Part shown: positions 44,046-52,270 of the stretch, one piece after another
Layout of the letters: every line of letters begins with the position of its first letter
Position numbering within the stretch: position 1 is the stretch's first letter
Assembly (NCBI RefSeq): GCF_038039215.1
Contig: NZ_JBBPCL010000001.1
Span: forward strand, 682,001 to 746,000
DNA: 64,000 nt
Reading direction: 5' to 3'
DNA from: Pseudonocardia sp. T1-2H
GTDB lineage: Bacteria > Actinomycetota > Actinomycetes > Mycobacteriales > Pseudonocardiaceae
Notes under the pieces: model-generated
The model's input: only the letters and a program-made list of their open reading frames with translations
Database searches by the model: none
What the model was told of the DNA's origin: nothing
Program-made: the position numbers and the translations under genes

Positions 44046-45101
44046 GTGCGTGGTCGGCCGAGCCGTACTCCCGTCGATCAGCAGATCGTCGGGGTCATCC
44101 GCATGCCCGACTCCGCCGAGAGCCCGGTCTTCTCACTCGTCAAGCGGCTGTTGATCGCCCTCGCCGCCCTCTTCGGCGCGGCGCTGATCGTCTACATCGG
44201 TCGTGACGGCTACGTCGACAACAACGGTGAGGGCGCGATCTCGTTCAACGACGCCCTCTACTACGCGACGGTGTCGCTCTCCACGACCGGCTACGGGGAC
44301 ATCGTCCCGTACACGGCCACCGCCCGGCTGCTCACCACGGTCGTCATCACGCCCCTGCGGCTGCTCTTCCTCATCGTCCTCGTCGGTACCACCGTCGAGC
44401 TGCTCACCGAGCGCTCCCGGCAGTCGTTCCGCATCCAACGCTGGAGGTCACGCGTGCGCGACCACACCGTCGTCGTCGGCTACGGGACGAAGGGCCGGGC
44501 CGCGGTCGAGACGTTGCTCGGCGACGGTGCGGAGCCGGACCACATCGTGGTCGTGGACACCGACCGTGCGCAGCTCGACGCCGCCTCCGCACTCGGCCTG
44601 GTCACCGTCACCGGCAACGCCACCCGGTCGTCCGTGCTGCGGATCGCCGGTGCCCACCACGCGTCGGCGATCATCGTGGCGACGAACCGGGACGACACCG
44701 CCGTGCTGGTCACCCTGACCGCGCGCGAGCTCGCGCCCAAGACCCGGATCGTGGCGGCGGTGCGGGAGTCCGAGAACGTGCACCTGCTGCGCCAGTCCGG
44801 GGCGACGTCGGTGATCGTCTCGGCGGAGACGGCGGGCCGGCTGCTCGGGGTCGCCACGCGCACGCCGAGCGTCGTGGAGGTCGTCGAGGATCTGCTGACG
44901 CCCGACGCCGGATTCGCGATCAGCGAGCGCGAGATCGAGGAGTCCGAGGTCGGGGGCTCGCCTCGGCACCTCGCCGACATCGTGCTGGGCGTGGTCCGCG
45001 GGGAGAAGCTGCACCGCGTCGACGCGTCCACCGTCGACGCCCTGGAGCGGGGGGACCGGCTCCTCTACGTCCGCAAGGCGAGCCCCGCCGACGAGGACTG
45101 A
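44046..45101 (+). CDS. Potassium channel with RCK/TrkA-N domain
   Basis: A 351-residue protein. Two membrane helices flank the K+ selectivity filter STTGYGDIVP near residue 83. The cytoplasmic RCK domain begins VVVGYGTKGRAAVETLL near residue 140, followed by VVDTDRAQL and GNATRSSVLRIAG, which bind nucleotide or cation ligands; a TrkA-C-like tail ends the protein. It regulates K+ flux. GTG 44046 follows TAGTCT by seven bases and gives a length close to Rv3200c, its positional counterpart; ATG 44104 would remove the N-terminus. Confidence 0.9.
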   Translation: MRGRPSRTPVDQQIVGVIRMPDSAESPVFSLVKRLLIALAALFGAALIVYIGRDGYVDNNGEGAISFNDALYYATVSLSTTGYGDIVPYTATARLLTTVVITPLRLLFLIVLVGTTVELLTERSRQSFRIQRWRSRVRDHTVVVGYGTKGRAAVETLLGDGAEPDHIVVVDTDRAQLDAASALGLVTVTGNATRSSVLRIAGAHHASAIIVATNRDDTAVLVTLTARELAPKTRIVAAVRESENVHLLRQSGATSVIVSAETAGRLLGVATRTPSVVEVVEDLLTPDAGFAISEREIEESEVGGSPRHLADIVLGVVRGEKLHRVDASTVDALERGDRLLYVRKASPADED

Positions 45102-45534
45102 GCCCCTCGGGCCCGGGGGAGCCGGAGCTCGAAGGCAGCCCGCTCCGCACGATCCGGTCCCCGCGCGTATCCGGAACTCGCCCGCGGCCGCCGCCCCCCG
45201 GGCCGTCCCGGTAGATCGTGCCGTCGCTGCCGGTCACGAACGCGAGGACGTCGGGCTCTCGACCTGACGGACGAGCTCGCCCTGCCGCACCCCCTGCTCG
45301 ACGAGCTGGGCGGCGACGGCGGCGCGGGCCTGCAGCCGGGTGTCGAGGTCGGACCTGGTCTGGGCGGCCACGAGGACGTCGGTCAGCGCGCCGACGACCA
45401 GCAGCACGACGGCACGCTGGCGGTCTTCACCGGCACCCCGACCGAGAACGGCGCGGTCCTGAAGGCGGAGACCTCCCGGACCCTGCCCGCCACTCGCTGA
45501 CGGCCCGGGAGCACACCCCGTAGGGTCGACGACC
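45102..45534 (-). pseudogene. Remnant resembling a histidine kinase sensor segment
   Basis: The 433-bp gap contains, on the minus strand from about 45414 to 45130, the text VVLLVVGALTDVLVAA followed by RSDLDTRLQARAAVAAQLVEQGV and, after a one-base shift near 45252, DVLAFVTGSDGTIYRD. This pattern (membrane helix, RLDxRLxAR amphipathic segment, sensor strands) is typical of the N-terminal half of sensor kinases. No kinase core remains. The plus strand also carries a plausible C-terminal-looking frame ending at 45500. I regard it as decayed sequence, with moderate doubt. Confidence 0.35.
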
Positions 45535-46377
45535 GTGCGTCTGGCGACCTGGAACGTGAACTCCGCGAAGTCCCGGCTCCCGCGGCTCCTGCCCTGGCTC
45601 GACGAACGGGCCCCGGACGTCGTCTGCCTGCAGGAGACCAAGCTGTCCGACGCGGACTTCGCGGAGACCTTCGACGCGGTGCTCGCCGAGCGCGGCTACC
45701 AGGTCGCCCACCACGGGCAGGGCCGCTGGAACGGGGTCGCGCTGCTCTCCCGGGTCGGCCTCGACGACGTCGTGCGCGGCCTCCCGGACGAGCCCCGGTT
45801 CCCGGACGAGGACTCCGCGCCGGACGCCCGCGCCGTCACCGCGACCTGCGGGGGACTGCGCGTGACCTCGGTGTACGTGCCCAACGGCCGCACCCCGGAG
45901 GACCCGCACTACGCCTACAAGCTCCGCTGGCTCGACGCCCTGCGCACGATGGTCGCGGCCGGCGACACCGTGACCACGGTCGTCGCCGGGGACATGAACA
46001 TCGCCCCGACCGACGCGGACGTGTGGGACCCGGACCTGTTCGTCGAGTCCACGCACGTCACCAAGCCCGAGCGGGACGCACTCGCCGCCCTGCAGGCGAC
46101 CGGCCTGCGCGACGTCGTGCGGGACCGCTGGCCGGACGAGCGCGTCTTCTCCTACTGGGACTACCGCGCCGGCCGCTTCCACAAGGACCTCGGGATGCGG
46201 ATCGACCTGGTGCTCACCGGGCAGGTGGCGACCGAGCGGGTGCAGGCCGCCTGGATCGACCGCAAGGCGCGGAAGGGCACCGGCCCGAGCGACCACGCAC
46301 CGGTGATCGTGGACCTGGACGAGGCACCGGACGGGGACATCGGGCCGGTCGTCCCGCCGCCCAGCGCCCGGCGGTGA
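45535..46377 (+). CDS. xthA: Exodeoxyribonuclease III
   Basis: A 280-residue AP-endonuclease/3' exonuclease of the EEP superfamily. Motifs in order: ATWNVNSAK, CLQETKLSD (metal-binding Glu), YVPNGRTPEDP, VVAGDMNIAPTD, FSYWDYRAG, MRIDLVL and PSDHAPVIVD (catalytic His). It cleaves at abasic sites during base-excision repair. GTG 45535 follows TAGGGT by eight bases, probably leaderless. The C-terminus has a short Pro-rich addition. Confidence 0.94.
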   Translation: MRLATWNVNSAKSRLPRLLPWLDERAPDVVCLQETKLSDADFAETFDAVLAERGYQVAHHGQGRWNGVALLSRVGLDDVVRGLPDEPRFPDEDSAPDARAVTATCGGLRVTSVYVPNGRTPEDPHYAYKLRWLDALRTMVAAGDTVTTVVAGDMNIAPTDADVWDPDLFVESTHVTKPERDALAALQATGLRDVVRDRWPDERVFSYWDYRAGRFHKDLGMRIDLVLTGQVATERVQAAWIDRKARKGTGPSDHAPVIVDLDEAPDGDIGPVVPPPSARR

Positions 46378-46427
46378 CCCGGGCCCGCCCGGGCGGTTGA
46401 ACTCCCCGGGGGCGGGTAGCACCTGGC

Positions 46428-47819
46428 GTGACCGACATCGTCGAGCGCCCCCTGGTCGACCCGTCCGACCGTGTCCTCACCGTCCTCGACCCGCGCACCG
46501 GCGAGGTCGCCACGGAGCTGCCCGTCGCGGACGAACCCGCCGTCGCCGACGCGCTGACCTCCGCCCGGGCCGCGCAGGCCGGCTGGGCCCGGACCCCCGC
46601 CGCGGAACGGGGTGCGGCGCTGCGGGCCGCGGCGGCCGCGGTGCGTGCCGCGGCGGACGAGCTGGCCGAGCTCAACACCCGGGAGACCGGCAAGACCCCC
46701 GACGACGCCCGGGGCGGGATCGAGGCCGGAGCCGGCACCCTCGAGCAGTACGCCGAGCTGGGGCCCGTCCACCGCGGCCGCAGCCTGCAGGGCGGGTGGG
46801 GCGCGACGGACCTGATGGTCCCGATGCCGCGCGGCGTCGTCGCCGTCCTGACCCCGTGGAACGACCCCGTCGCCGTCGCCGCGGGCCTGCTCGGCGCCGC
46901 GCTCGTCACCGGCAACACGGTCGTGCACAAGCCGAGCGAGCGCTGCCCCGCGACGGGCCGCCGGTTCGCCGAGATCCTCGCGGACCACCTGCCGGACGGC
47001 GTCCTGCGCATCGTGGACGGGGACGGCACGATCGGCGCGCGGCTGGCCCGCAGCGACGAGGTCGACGTGGTCGCGCACGTGGGGAGCACGGCGGCCGGCC
47101 GGGCGATCGCCGAGTCCTGCGCCCGCACCGGCGCCCGCGCGCTGCTGGAGAACGGCGGCAACGACCCGATGATCGTCGACGCCGGGGCGGACCCGGCCTG
47201 GGCCGCGGAGCAGGCCGCCCTCGGGTCCTTCGCGAACGCCGGGCAGATCTGCGTCTCCGTCGAGAGGATCTACGTGCACCGGGACGTCGCCGAGCCGTTC
47301 CTCGCCGAGCTGACCGCCCGGGCGGGGGAGTGGGCGGACCGGATCGGTCCGCTCGTGGACCGCCGGCAGCGCGACCACGTCCACGACCACGTCCGCGGTG
47401 CGCTGGCCGAGGGCGCCGAGCTTCGCGCGGGCGGCGCGCTGCCGGACGGGCCGGGTGCCTACTACCCGCCGACCGTCCTGACCGGCTGCACGCCCTCGAT
47501 GGCCGTGCTGCGCGAGGAGACCTTCGGCCCGGTCGCACCCGTCCGCGTCGTCCCGGACTTCGACACCGCACTCCGCGAGGCCGCCGACGACCGGTACGGG
47601 CTGGCGGCGGTGGTGCTGACGGCGGACATGGGGCACGCCCAGCGGGCCTGGCGGGAGCTGCCGGTCGGGACCGTGAAGATCAACGCGGCGTTCGGGGGAG
47701 CCCCCGGGGGCGCCGCCCAGCCGCGCCGGGCGAGCGGGCAGGGCTTCGGCTACGGGCCCGAGCTGCTGGACGAGATGACGACCACGACCGTCGTCCACAT
47801 CGCACCTCCGGGCCCGTGA
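46428..47819 (+). CDS. NAD(P)-dependent aldehyde dehydrogenase
   Basis: A 463-residue ALDH. Visible are the cofactor region LTPWNDPVAV, NTVVHKPSER, GSTAAGRAI, the general base ENGGNDPMIV (Glu), the catalytic thiol NAGQICVS (Cys) and EETFGPVAPVRV. It oxidises an aldehyde to an acid; the usual LELGG is replaced by LENGG, so substrate range is uncertain. The start GTG is at 46428, 50 bases after xthA. It is a cytoplasmic enzyme and nothing nearby identifies a pathway. Confidence 0.88.
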   Translation: MTDIVERPLVDPSDRVLTVLDPRTGEVATELPVADEPAVADALTSARAAQAGWARTPAAERGAALRAAAAAVRAAADELAELNTRETGKTPDDARGGIEAGAGTLEQYAELGPVHRGRSLQGGWGATDLMVPMPRGVVAVLTPWNDPVAVAAGLLGAALVTGNTVVHKPSERCPATGRRFAEILADHLPDGVLRIVDGDGTIGARLARSDEVDVVAHVGSTAAGRAIAESCARTGARALLENGGNDPMIVDAGADPAWAAEQAALGSFANAGQICVSVERIYVHRDVAEPFLAELTARAGEWADRIGPLVDRRQRDHVHDHVRGALAEGAELRAGGALPDGPGAYYPPTVLTGCTPSMAVLREETFGPVAPVRVVPDFDTALREAADDRYGLAAVVLTADMGHAQRAWRELPVGTVKINAAFGGAPGGAAQPRRASGQGFGYGPELLDEMTTTTVVHIAPPGP

Positions 47820-47943
47820 GGTACCCCTCCGACCGCTGGTCCGAACGGGTGAGGACACGATCCACCTGATGGGGGTCGCCGAGTTGCGCGGCGCCCTCGC
47901 ACCGCGATACTCAGCGGCCGTGAGCACACCTCGGGGGAACCAC

Positions 47944-48687
47944 ATGACCAGTCGCTCGGCCCGCCTCACGGCCGGAACCATGCTCGTCGCGGTCGCGCTG
48001 ACCGGGGCCGCGGCCTGCTCGTCCGGCGATCAGGCGCCGGCCGCCCCGACGCCGGGCGCGGTCGCGCCGCCGAACCCGGGGAATGCCGCAGGTCAGCCGA
48101 CCGACGCGACCCGCCAGGCGTTCGGCCAGGCCAACCAGGGGGCGCTCGCCCTGGTCGCGCTGGGCGGCCTGGGCACGGACAAGGGCGTCGGCGAGCAGGT
48201 CCAGGGCCTCGCGCCGGACGTGACCAGCCAGGGGCAGGCGTTGCTGGACCAGGTCAAGCAGGCCGCCACGGCGCAGGGCGTCGCCCTCGGCGACCAGCTC
48301 GACGCGCAGGCGCAGGCCGTGGTCACGGACCTCCAGTCCCGCTCGGGCCGACCCTTCGACGCCGCCTGGCTGCAGGCCGCGACCTCCGTCATCGATCAGG
48401 CCCGCGCCGCTGCCGACGCCGTCCTGAACGACCCGAACGCCTCCCCGGAGGCGAAGACCGCGGCCCGGAACGCGCTCGCCAAGCTGGACGAGCTCGCCGC
48501 GCAGGTCCGGTCGGCGTCCTCGTCGGCGGGGGCCTCGACGCCCGGCTCGGTGAACGCGGGCACGGGCGGCCAGGCCGCATCGTCCGCGGAGAGCGCCCCG
48601 GTGCTCCCGCTCGCCGTCAGCGGGCTCGGCATCGTGCTGATCGGTGGCGCCGCCGCGTGGACGCGCCGCTCGCGCTCCGACGCCTGA
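47944..48687 (+). CDS. DUF4142 lipoprotein with C-terminal sortase-like sorting signal
   Basis: A 247-residue protein. A signal peptide ends in a lipobox (LTGAAAC, Cys25). The centre (about residues 55-200) matches DUF4142, an all-helical secreted domain: ANQGALALVALG, GVALGDQLDAQ, GRPFDAAWLQAA. The C-terminus carries LAVSG near residue 223, a hydrophobic run and a basic tail RRSRSDA, the layout of a cell-wall sorting signal of the LAXTG type. The class F sortase gene follows by four bases, so this is its likely substrate. ATG 47944 is preferred over GTG 47920. Confidence 0.8.
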   Translation: MTSRSARLTAGTMLVAVALTGAAACSSGDQAPAAPTPGAVAPPNPGNAAGQPTDATRQAFGQANQGALALVALGGLGTDKGVGEQVQGLAPDVTSQGQALLDQVKQAATAQGVALGDQLDAQAQAVVTDLQSRSGRPFDAAWLQAATSVIDQARAAADAVLNDPNASPEAKTAARNALAKLDELAAQVRSASSSAGASTPGSVNAGTGGQAASSAESAPVLPLAVSGLGIVLIGGAAAWTRRSRSDA

Positions 48688-48691
48688 CCCG

Positions 48692-49315
48692 GTGGTCCCG
48701 CGGCGCCGGTGGCCGGCCGCGCTCCTCGCCCTCTGCGGGGTGGCGCTCCTGGTCACCGGCGTCGTGCTGTTCGTGAACGGGCGCCGAGACCCGCGCGTCG
48801 AGGCGACGTCCGTCGGCGACGTCCCGGTGGTGACGACGAGCGCGTCCGCCGCACCGCGGGCCTTCGGCGGCGACGTCCCCGTCCGGCTCGACCTGCCCGG
48901 CCGCGCCGTCACCGCGCCGGTCGTGCCCGTCGGCACCGGCCCGGACGGCGCGCTCGTCATCCCGGACCCGCCGCAGACGGTCGGCTGGTGGGCACCGGGA
49001 GCGCTGGCGGGTTCGGGTTCCGGGACGGTCGTCGTGGCGGGGCACGTGGACTCCCGGCTCGAGGGGATCGGCGCGTTGGCGGTCCTCCCGGACCTGACGG
49101 TCGGGGAGGACGCCGTGCTGACCGGCGAGCGCGGCACCGTGCTGCGGTACCGGGTCGTCGCGCGTCGGGAGTTCGTCAAGGCCGCGCTGCCGCCGGACAC
49201 CTTCGACCGGACAGGCGCGCCGAGGCTCGTCCTCATCACCTGCGGCGGCCGCTTCGACAGCACGGTCCGCAGCTACGAGGACAACATCGTCGTCTACGCC
49301 GAGCCCGTCCCCTGA
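48692..49315 (+). CDS. Class F sortase
   Basis: A 207-residue membrane-anchored transpeptidase: N-terminal basic VPRRRWP and helix (LALCGVALLVTGVVLFV), then the sortase beta-barrel with catalytic His in VVVAGHVDS, Cys in LVLITCGG and Arg in STVRSYEDN, all in class F spacing. It cleaves a sorting signal and links the protein to an acceptor on the cell surface. GTG 48692 lies four bases after the stop of the DUF4142 gene, indicating a sortase-substrate operon. Length is normal for the class. Confidence 0.9.
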   Translation: MVPRRRWPAALLALCGVALLVTGVVLFVNGRRDPRVEATSVGDVPVVTTSASAAPRAFGGDVPVRLDLPGRAVTAPVVPVGTGPDGALVIPDPPQTVGWWAPGALAGSGSGTVVVAGHVDSRLEGIGALAVLPDLTVGEDAVLTGERGTVLRYRVVARREFVKAALPPDTFDRTGAPRLVLITCGGRFDSTVRSYEDNIVVYAEPVP

Positions 49316-49396
49316 CCGCTCGCGCACAGGTCGACGGGTCGACGCCCAGGTCCCGACCTGGGCGCGAGCGCGTGAACCCGTGCCTGGGCGGGGCCG

Positions 49397-49402
49397 TAAT
49401 CT
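49397..49402 (+). promoter_or_regulatory. -10 element of a leaderless proA transcript
   Basis: TAATCT at 49397-49402 is seven bases before the GTG at 49410. Equivalent TANNNT hexamers precede many genes of this window at the same distance, so transcription should start at or near the start codon. Confidence 0.5.
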
Positions 49403-49409
49403 GGGCGGT

Positions 49410-50647
49410 GTGAGTGCCGAAGAGTTCGAGGCCGTCCGTACCTCCGCGCAGCGGGCCGCCGCAGCCGCGCCGGGGGTCCGCGCCGCGGGGGGACCGGCCG
49501 TCGACGCCGCCCTGCGGGCCGCCGCCGAGCTGCTCCGCAGCCGGGCCCCGGAGCTGCTGGCCGCCAACGCCGCGGACGTCGACGCCGCCACCGCCGCCGG
49601 TATGGCCGCCGGCCTGCTGGACCGCCTCCGCCTCACCCCGGAGCGCCTGGCGGACATGGCGACCCAGCTCGACGTCCTCGCGGACACCCCCGAGCCGGAC
49701 GTCGAGCGGTTCGTCCGCACGCTGCCGTCGGGGGAGCGGGTGTTCGAGCGGCGCATCCCGGTCGGGGTGATCGGCGCGGTCTTCGAGGCGCGCCCGAACG
49801 TGACGATCGACGTGGCCTCGCAGGTCCTCAAGGCCCGCAGCGCCGCCGTCCTGCGCACCGGGTCCGCCGCGCTGGGCAGCGCGACCGCCCTCGTCGAGCT
49901 CGTGATCGCGCCCGCGCTCGAGGCGCACGGCATCCCCGCCGCGGCCGTCCAGCTCGTCCCGCTGCCGGGGCACGCGGGCGCCGAGGCGCTCGTCGGGCTG
50001 CCGGACCTGGTGCCGCTCGTCGTCGTCCGGGGCAGCGGGGAGGTCACCCGCAAGCTGTCCGCGCTCGGCGCCGCCGCGGGCACCCGCGTCCTCGCCCACG
50101 CCGACGGCGGCGGGGTGCTCTACCTGGACTCCAGCGCGGACGACGCGGTGGTCGAGCGCCTGGTGCACGACAGCACGGACCGGCTCGGCGTCTGCAACCG
50201 GCTGAACCTGCTGCTCATCGACCGGCCCGTCTACGACCGGCTGCTGCCCGTCGCGGAGAAGGTGCTGCGGGGCCGGGGGATCGAGCTCAGCCTGCCCCGC
50301 ACGCGCACGCCCTGGGCCACGAGTGGGCGCTCGACTCCGGCAACGAGGCGCACGTGACGGTCGCGCCCGTCGACGGCGCGGTCGACGCGGCCCTCACCGC
50401 CGCGCGCGAGACGTCCGGGCTGGCGGCCTGTGTCTGCGCCGAGGACGAGGCGGTCGCGCACCGTTTCCTCGACGCCTACACCGGTACCGGCGCGTTCTGG
50501 AACACCCCGACCCGCCTGCTCGACGGGTACAAGCTGCTCGGCCTGCCCGAGACCGGGATCAACGTGGACCACACGCCCGGGCCGCGGGGCCCGGTGACCT
50601 ACCCGGACCTGGCGCTGCGCCAGTTCGTGGTGCTGCCGCCGGTCTAG
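49410..50647 (+). pseudogene. proA: Glutamate-5-semialdehyde dehydrogenase, frameshifted by one base
   Basis: The protein would be 412 residues, normal for ProA. From GTG 49410 it reads through IGAVFEARPNVTIDVA, GSGEVTRKLSALG and the catalytic Cys in RLGVCNRLNLLL. The frame breaks in CCCC 50295-50298; with one extra C it continues as HAHALGHEWALDSGNEAHV and finishes FWNTPTRLLDGYKLLGLP, GINVDHTPGPRGPVTY and a stop at 50647. ProA reduces glutamyl-5-phosphate in proline synthesis. Because proA is normally essential for prototrophy, an assembly error is more likely than a real loss. Confidence 0.88.
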
Positions 50648-50685
50648 GGTCGGTCCCCGGCGTTCTCCCGGGAGGAGCCACCCTG

Positions 50686-50912
50686 GTGGACGCCTACGCG
50701 CACGCCGCCTTCCCCGAGCTCGAATCGTTCTCCACACCCTGGCACGCGGTGTTCTGCAGCGGCTTCGCGGCGACCCCGGGCGCCGTCGAGATCGAGCAGA
50801 CGGTCGGGCCGGGCGCGGGGGCCTGGCTGGCCTGGTGGCGGGGATCCTCGCGCTCGTCGTCGCCGTCGTGCTGGTCGCGGGGGCCCGGTCCGCGGAGCGG
50901 CGTCCGGGCTGA
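50686..50912 (+). pseudogene. Small secretory/membrane protein gene, frameshifted by one base
   Basis: GTG 50686 follows GGAGGAG by about eight bases and encodes VDAYAHAAFPELESFSTPW, HAVFCSGFAATPGAVEIEQ and then TVGPGAG. The frame then loses sense at GGGGG 50817-50821. With one more G it becomes GLAGLVAGILALVVAVVLV, a clean membrane helix, and AGARSAERRPG with stop at 50910-50912, for 75 residues in total. Family unknown. It lies between proA and the M16 protease pair on the same strand. Confidence 0.55.
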
Positions 50913-50962
50913 CCACCCCGTCCGCGGGCGGATCGTCGGTCTGCCGGGCTAGGGTCGGATCC

Positions 50963-52270
50963 GTGTCAGCGACAGAACTTCACCGGGCGACCCTGCCGAA
51001 CGGGCTGCGGGTGCTCCTGGTCCCGGACCCCGCCACCCCCGTCGTCGGTGTCGCCGTGCACGTGGACGTGGGCTTCCGCTCGGAGCCCGAGGGGCGGACG
51101 GGGTTCGCGCACCTGTTCGAGCACCTGATGTTCCAGGGCAGCGAGAGCCTGGAGAAGCTGGCGCACTTCCGGCTCGTCCAGGGTTCGGGCGGGATCTTCA
51201 ACGGCTCCACCCACCAGGACTACACGGACTACTTCGAGGTCCTGCCCGGCGCGGCGCTCGAGCGTGCGCTGTTCCTCGAGGCGGACCGGCTGCGCGCACC
51301 GAAGCTGACCGAGGAGAACCTGCGCAACCAGGTCGACGTCGTCAAGGAGGAGATCCGGCTCAACGTGCTGAACCGGCCCTACGGCGGGTTCCCGTGGATC
51401 CTCCTGCCGCCGGTCCTCTACGACACGTTCCCCAACGCGCACAACGGCTACGGGGACTTCTCCGAGCTGGAACAGGCGAGCCTCGACGACGCCGCCTCCT
51501 TCTTCGACACCTTCTACGCCCCGGGGAACGCGATGGTCACCGTCCACGGTGACTTCGGGTCGGCCGGCGGGGTCGACGGGGTGATGGCGCTCGTCGAGAA
51601 GCACTTCGGGGACATCCCAGCGCGGCCCACCCCGCTGAGGCCGTCGTTCGGCGAGCCGGTCCCGGGCAGCGAGAAGCGGCAGTCCGTGCCGGACGCGCAC
51701 GCCCCGCTGCCGGCGCTCGCCGTCGGCTACCGGGTGCCGGATCCCACCACCGACCTCGACGGGTACCTGGGTCACGCGCTGCTCGCGTCGGTCCTGGGCG
51801 ACGGCGAGGCGGCCCGCCTGCAGCGCCGGCTGGTGCACGCGGACGGGCTGGTCACGGACGTCTCCGCCAGCAACGGCCTGATGGGCGGCCCGCTGGACGC
51901 GCGGGACCCGGACACCTTCACGATCACCGCGGTGCACCCCGGGACCGTGGACCCGGACCGGGTGCTGGGCGCGATCGACGAGGAGCTGGACAAGCTCGCC
52001 GCCGAGGGCCCGAGCACGGACGAGCTGGCCCGCCAGTCCGCCCGCTGGGCCGCCGCGCTGCACCACGAGGACGACCGGGTGATGTACCGGATGCTCGGCC
52101 TCGGCGCGCGCGAGCTGCTCTACGGCCGCGCCGAGATCGCCACCGAGCTGCCCGCCCGGATCGCCGCCGTCACCCCTGAGCAGGTCCGCGCCGCCGCAGG
52201 GGCACTGCGCTCGGCCGGACGCGCCGTGCTGCTCGTCGAACCCGCCGCCGGAGAGGAAGGGGACGCGTGA
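50963..52270 (+). CDS. M16 family zinc metallopeptidase, catalytic subunit
   Basis: A 435-residue protein with the inverted zinc motif HxxEH as FEHLMFQ preceded by FAHL (HLFEH near residue 51) and the third ligand in VKEEIRLNVLNRP. The fold is two homologous halves as in processing peptidases. GTG 50963 follows TAGGGT by seven bases. It overlaps the next M16 gene by four bases (GTGA), so the two encode a heterodimer: this catalytic subunit and an inactive partner. The role is probably clearance of small peptides or misfolded segments. Confidence 0.92.
   Translation: MSATELHRATLPNGLRVLLVPDPATPVVGVAVHVDVGFRSEPEGRTGFAHLFEHLMFQGSESLEKLAHFRLVQGSGGIFNGSTHQDYTDYFEVLPGAALERALFLEADRLRAPKLTEENLRNQVDVVKEEIRLNVLNRPYGGFPWILLPPVLYDTFPNAHNGYGDFSELEQASLDDAASFFDTFYAPGNAMVTVHGDFGSAGGVDGVMALVEKHFGDIPARPTPLRPSFGEPVPGSEKRQSVPDAHAPLPALAVGYRVPDPTTDLDGYLGHALLASVLGDGEAARLQRRLVHADGLVTDVSASNGLMGGPLDARDPDTFTITAVHPGTVDPDRVLGAIDEELDKLAAEGPSTDELARQSARWAAALHHEDDRVMYRMLGLGARELLYGRAEIATELPARIAAVTPEQVRAAAGALRSAGRAVLLVEPAAGEEGDA

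Noticed and set aside
45218..45523. A 101-aa plus-strand gene before xthA
   Set aside because: No ribosome-binding site, biased residues and overlap with the sensor-kinase-like remnant; only its last residues look natural.
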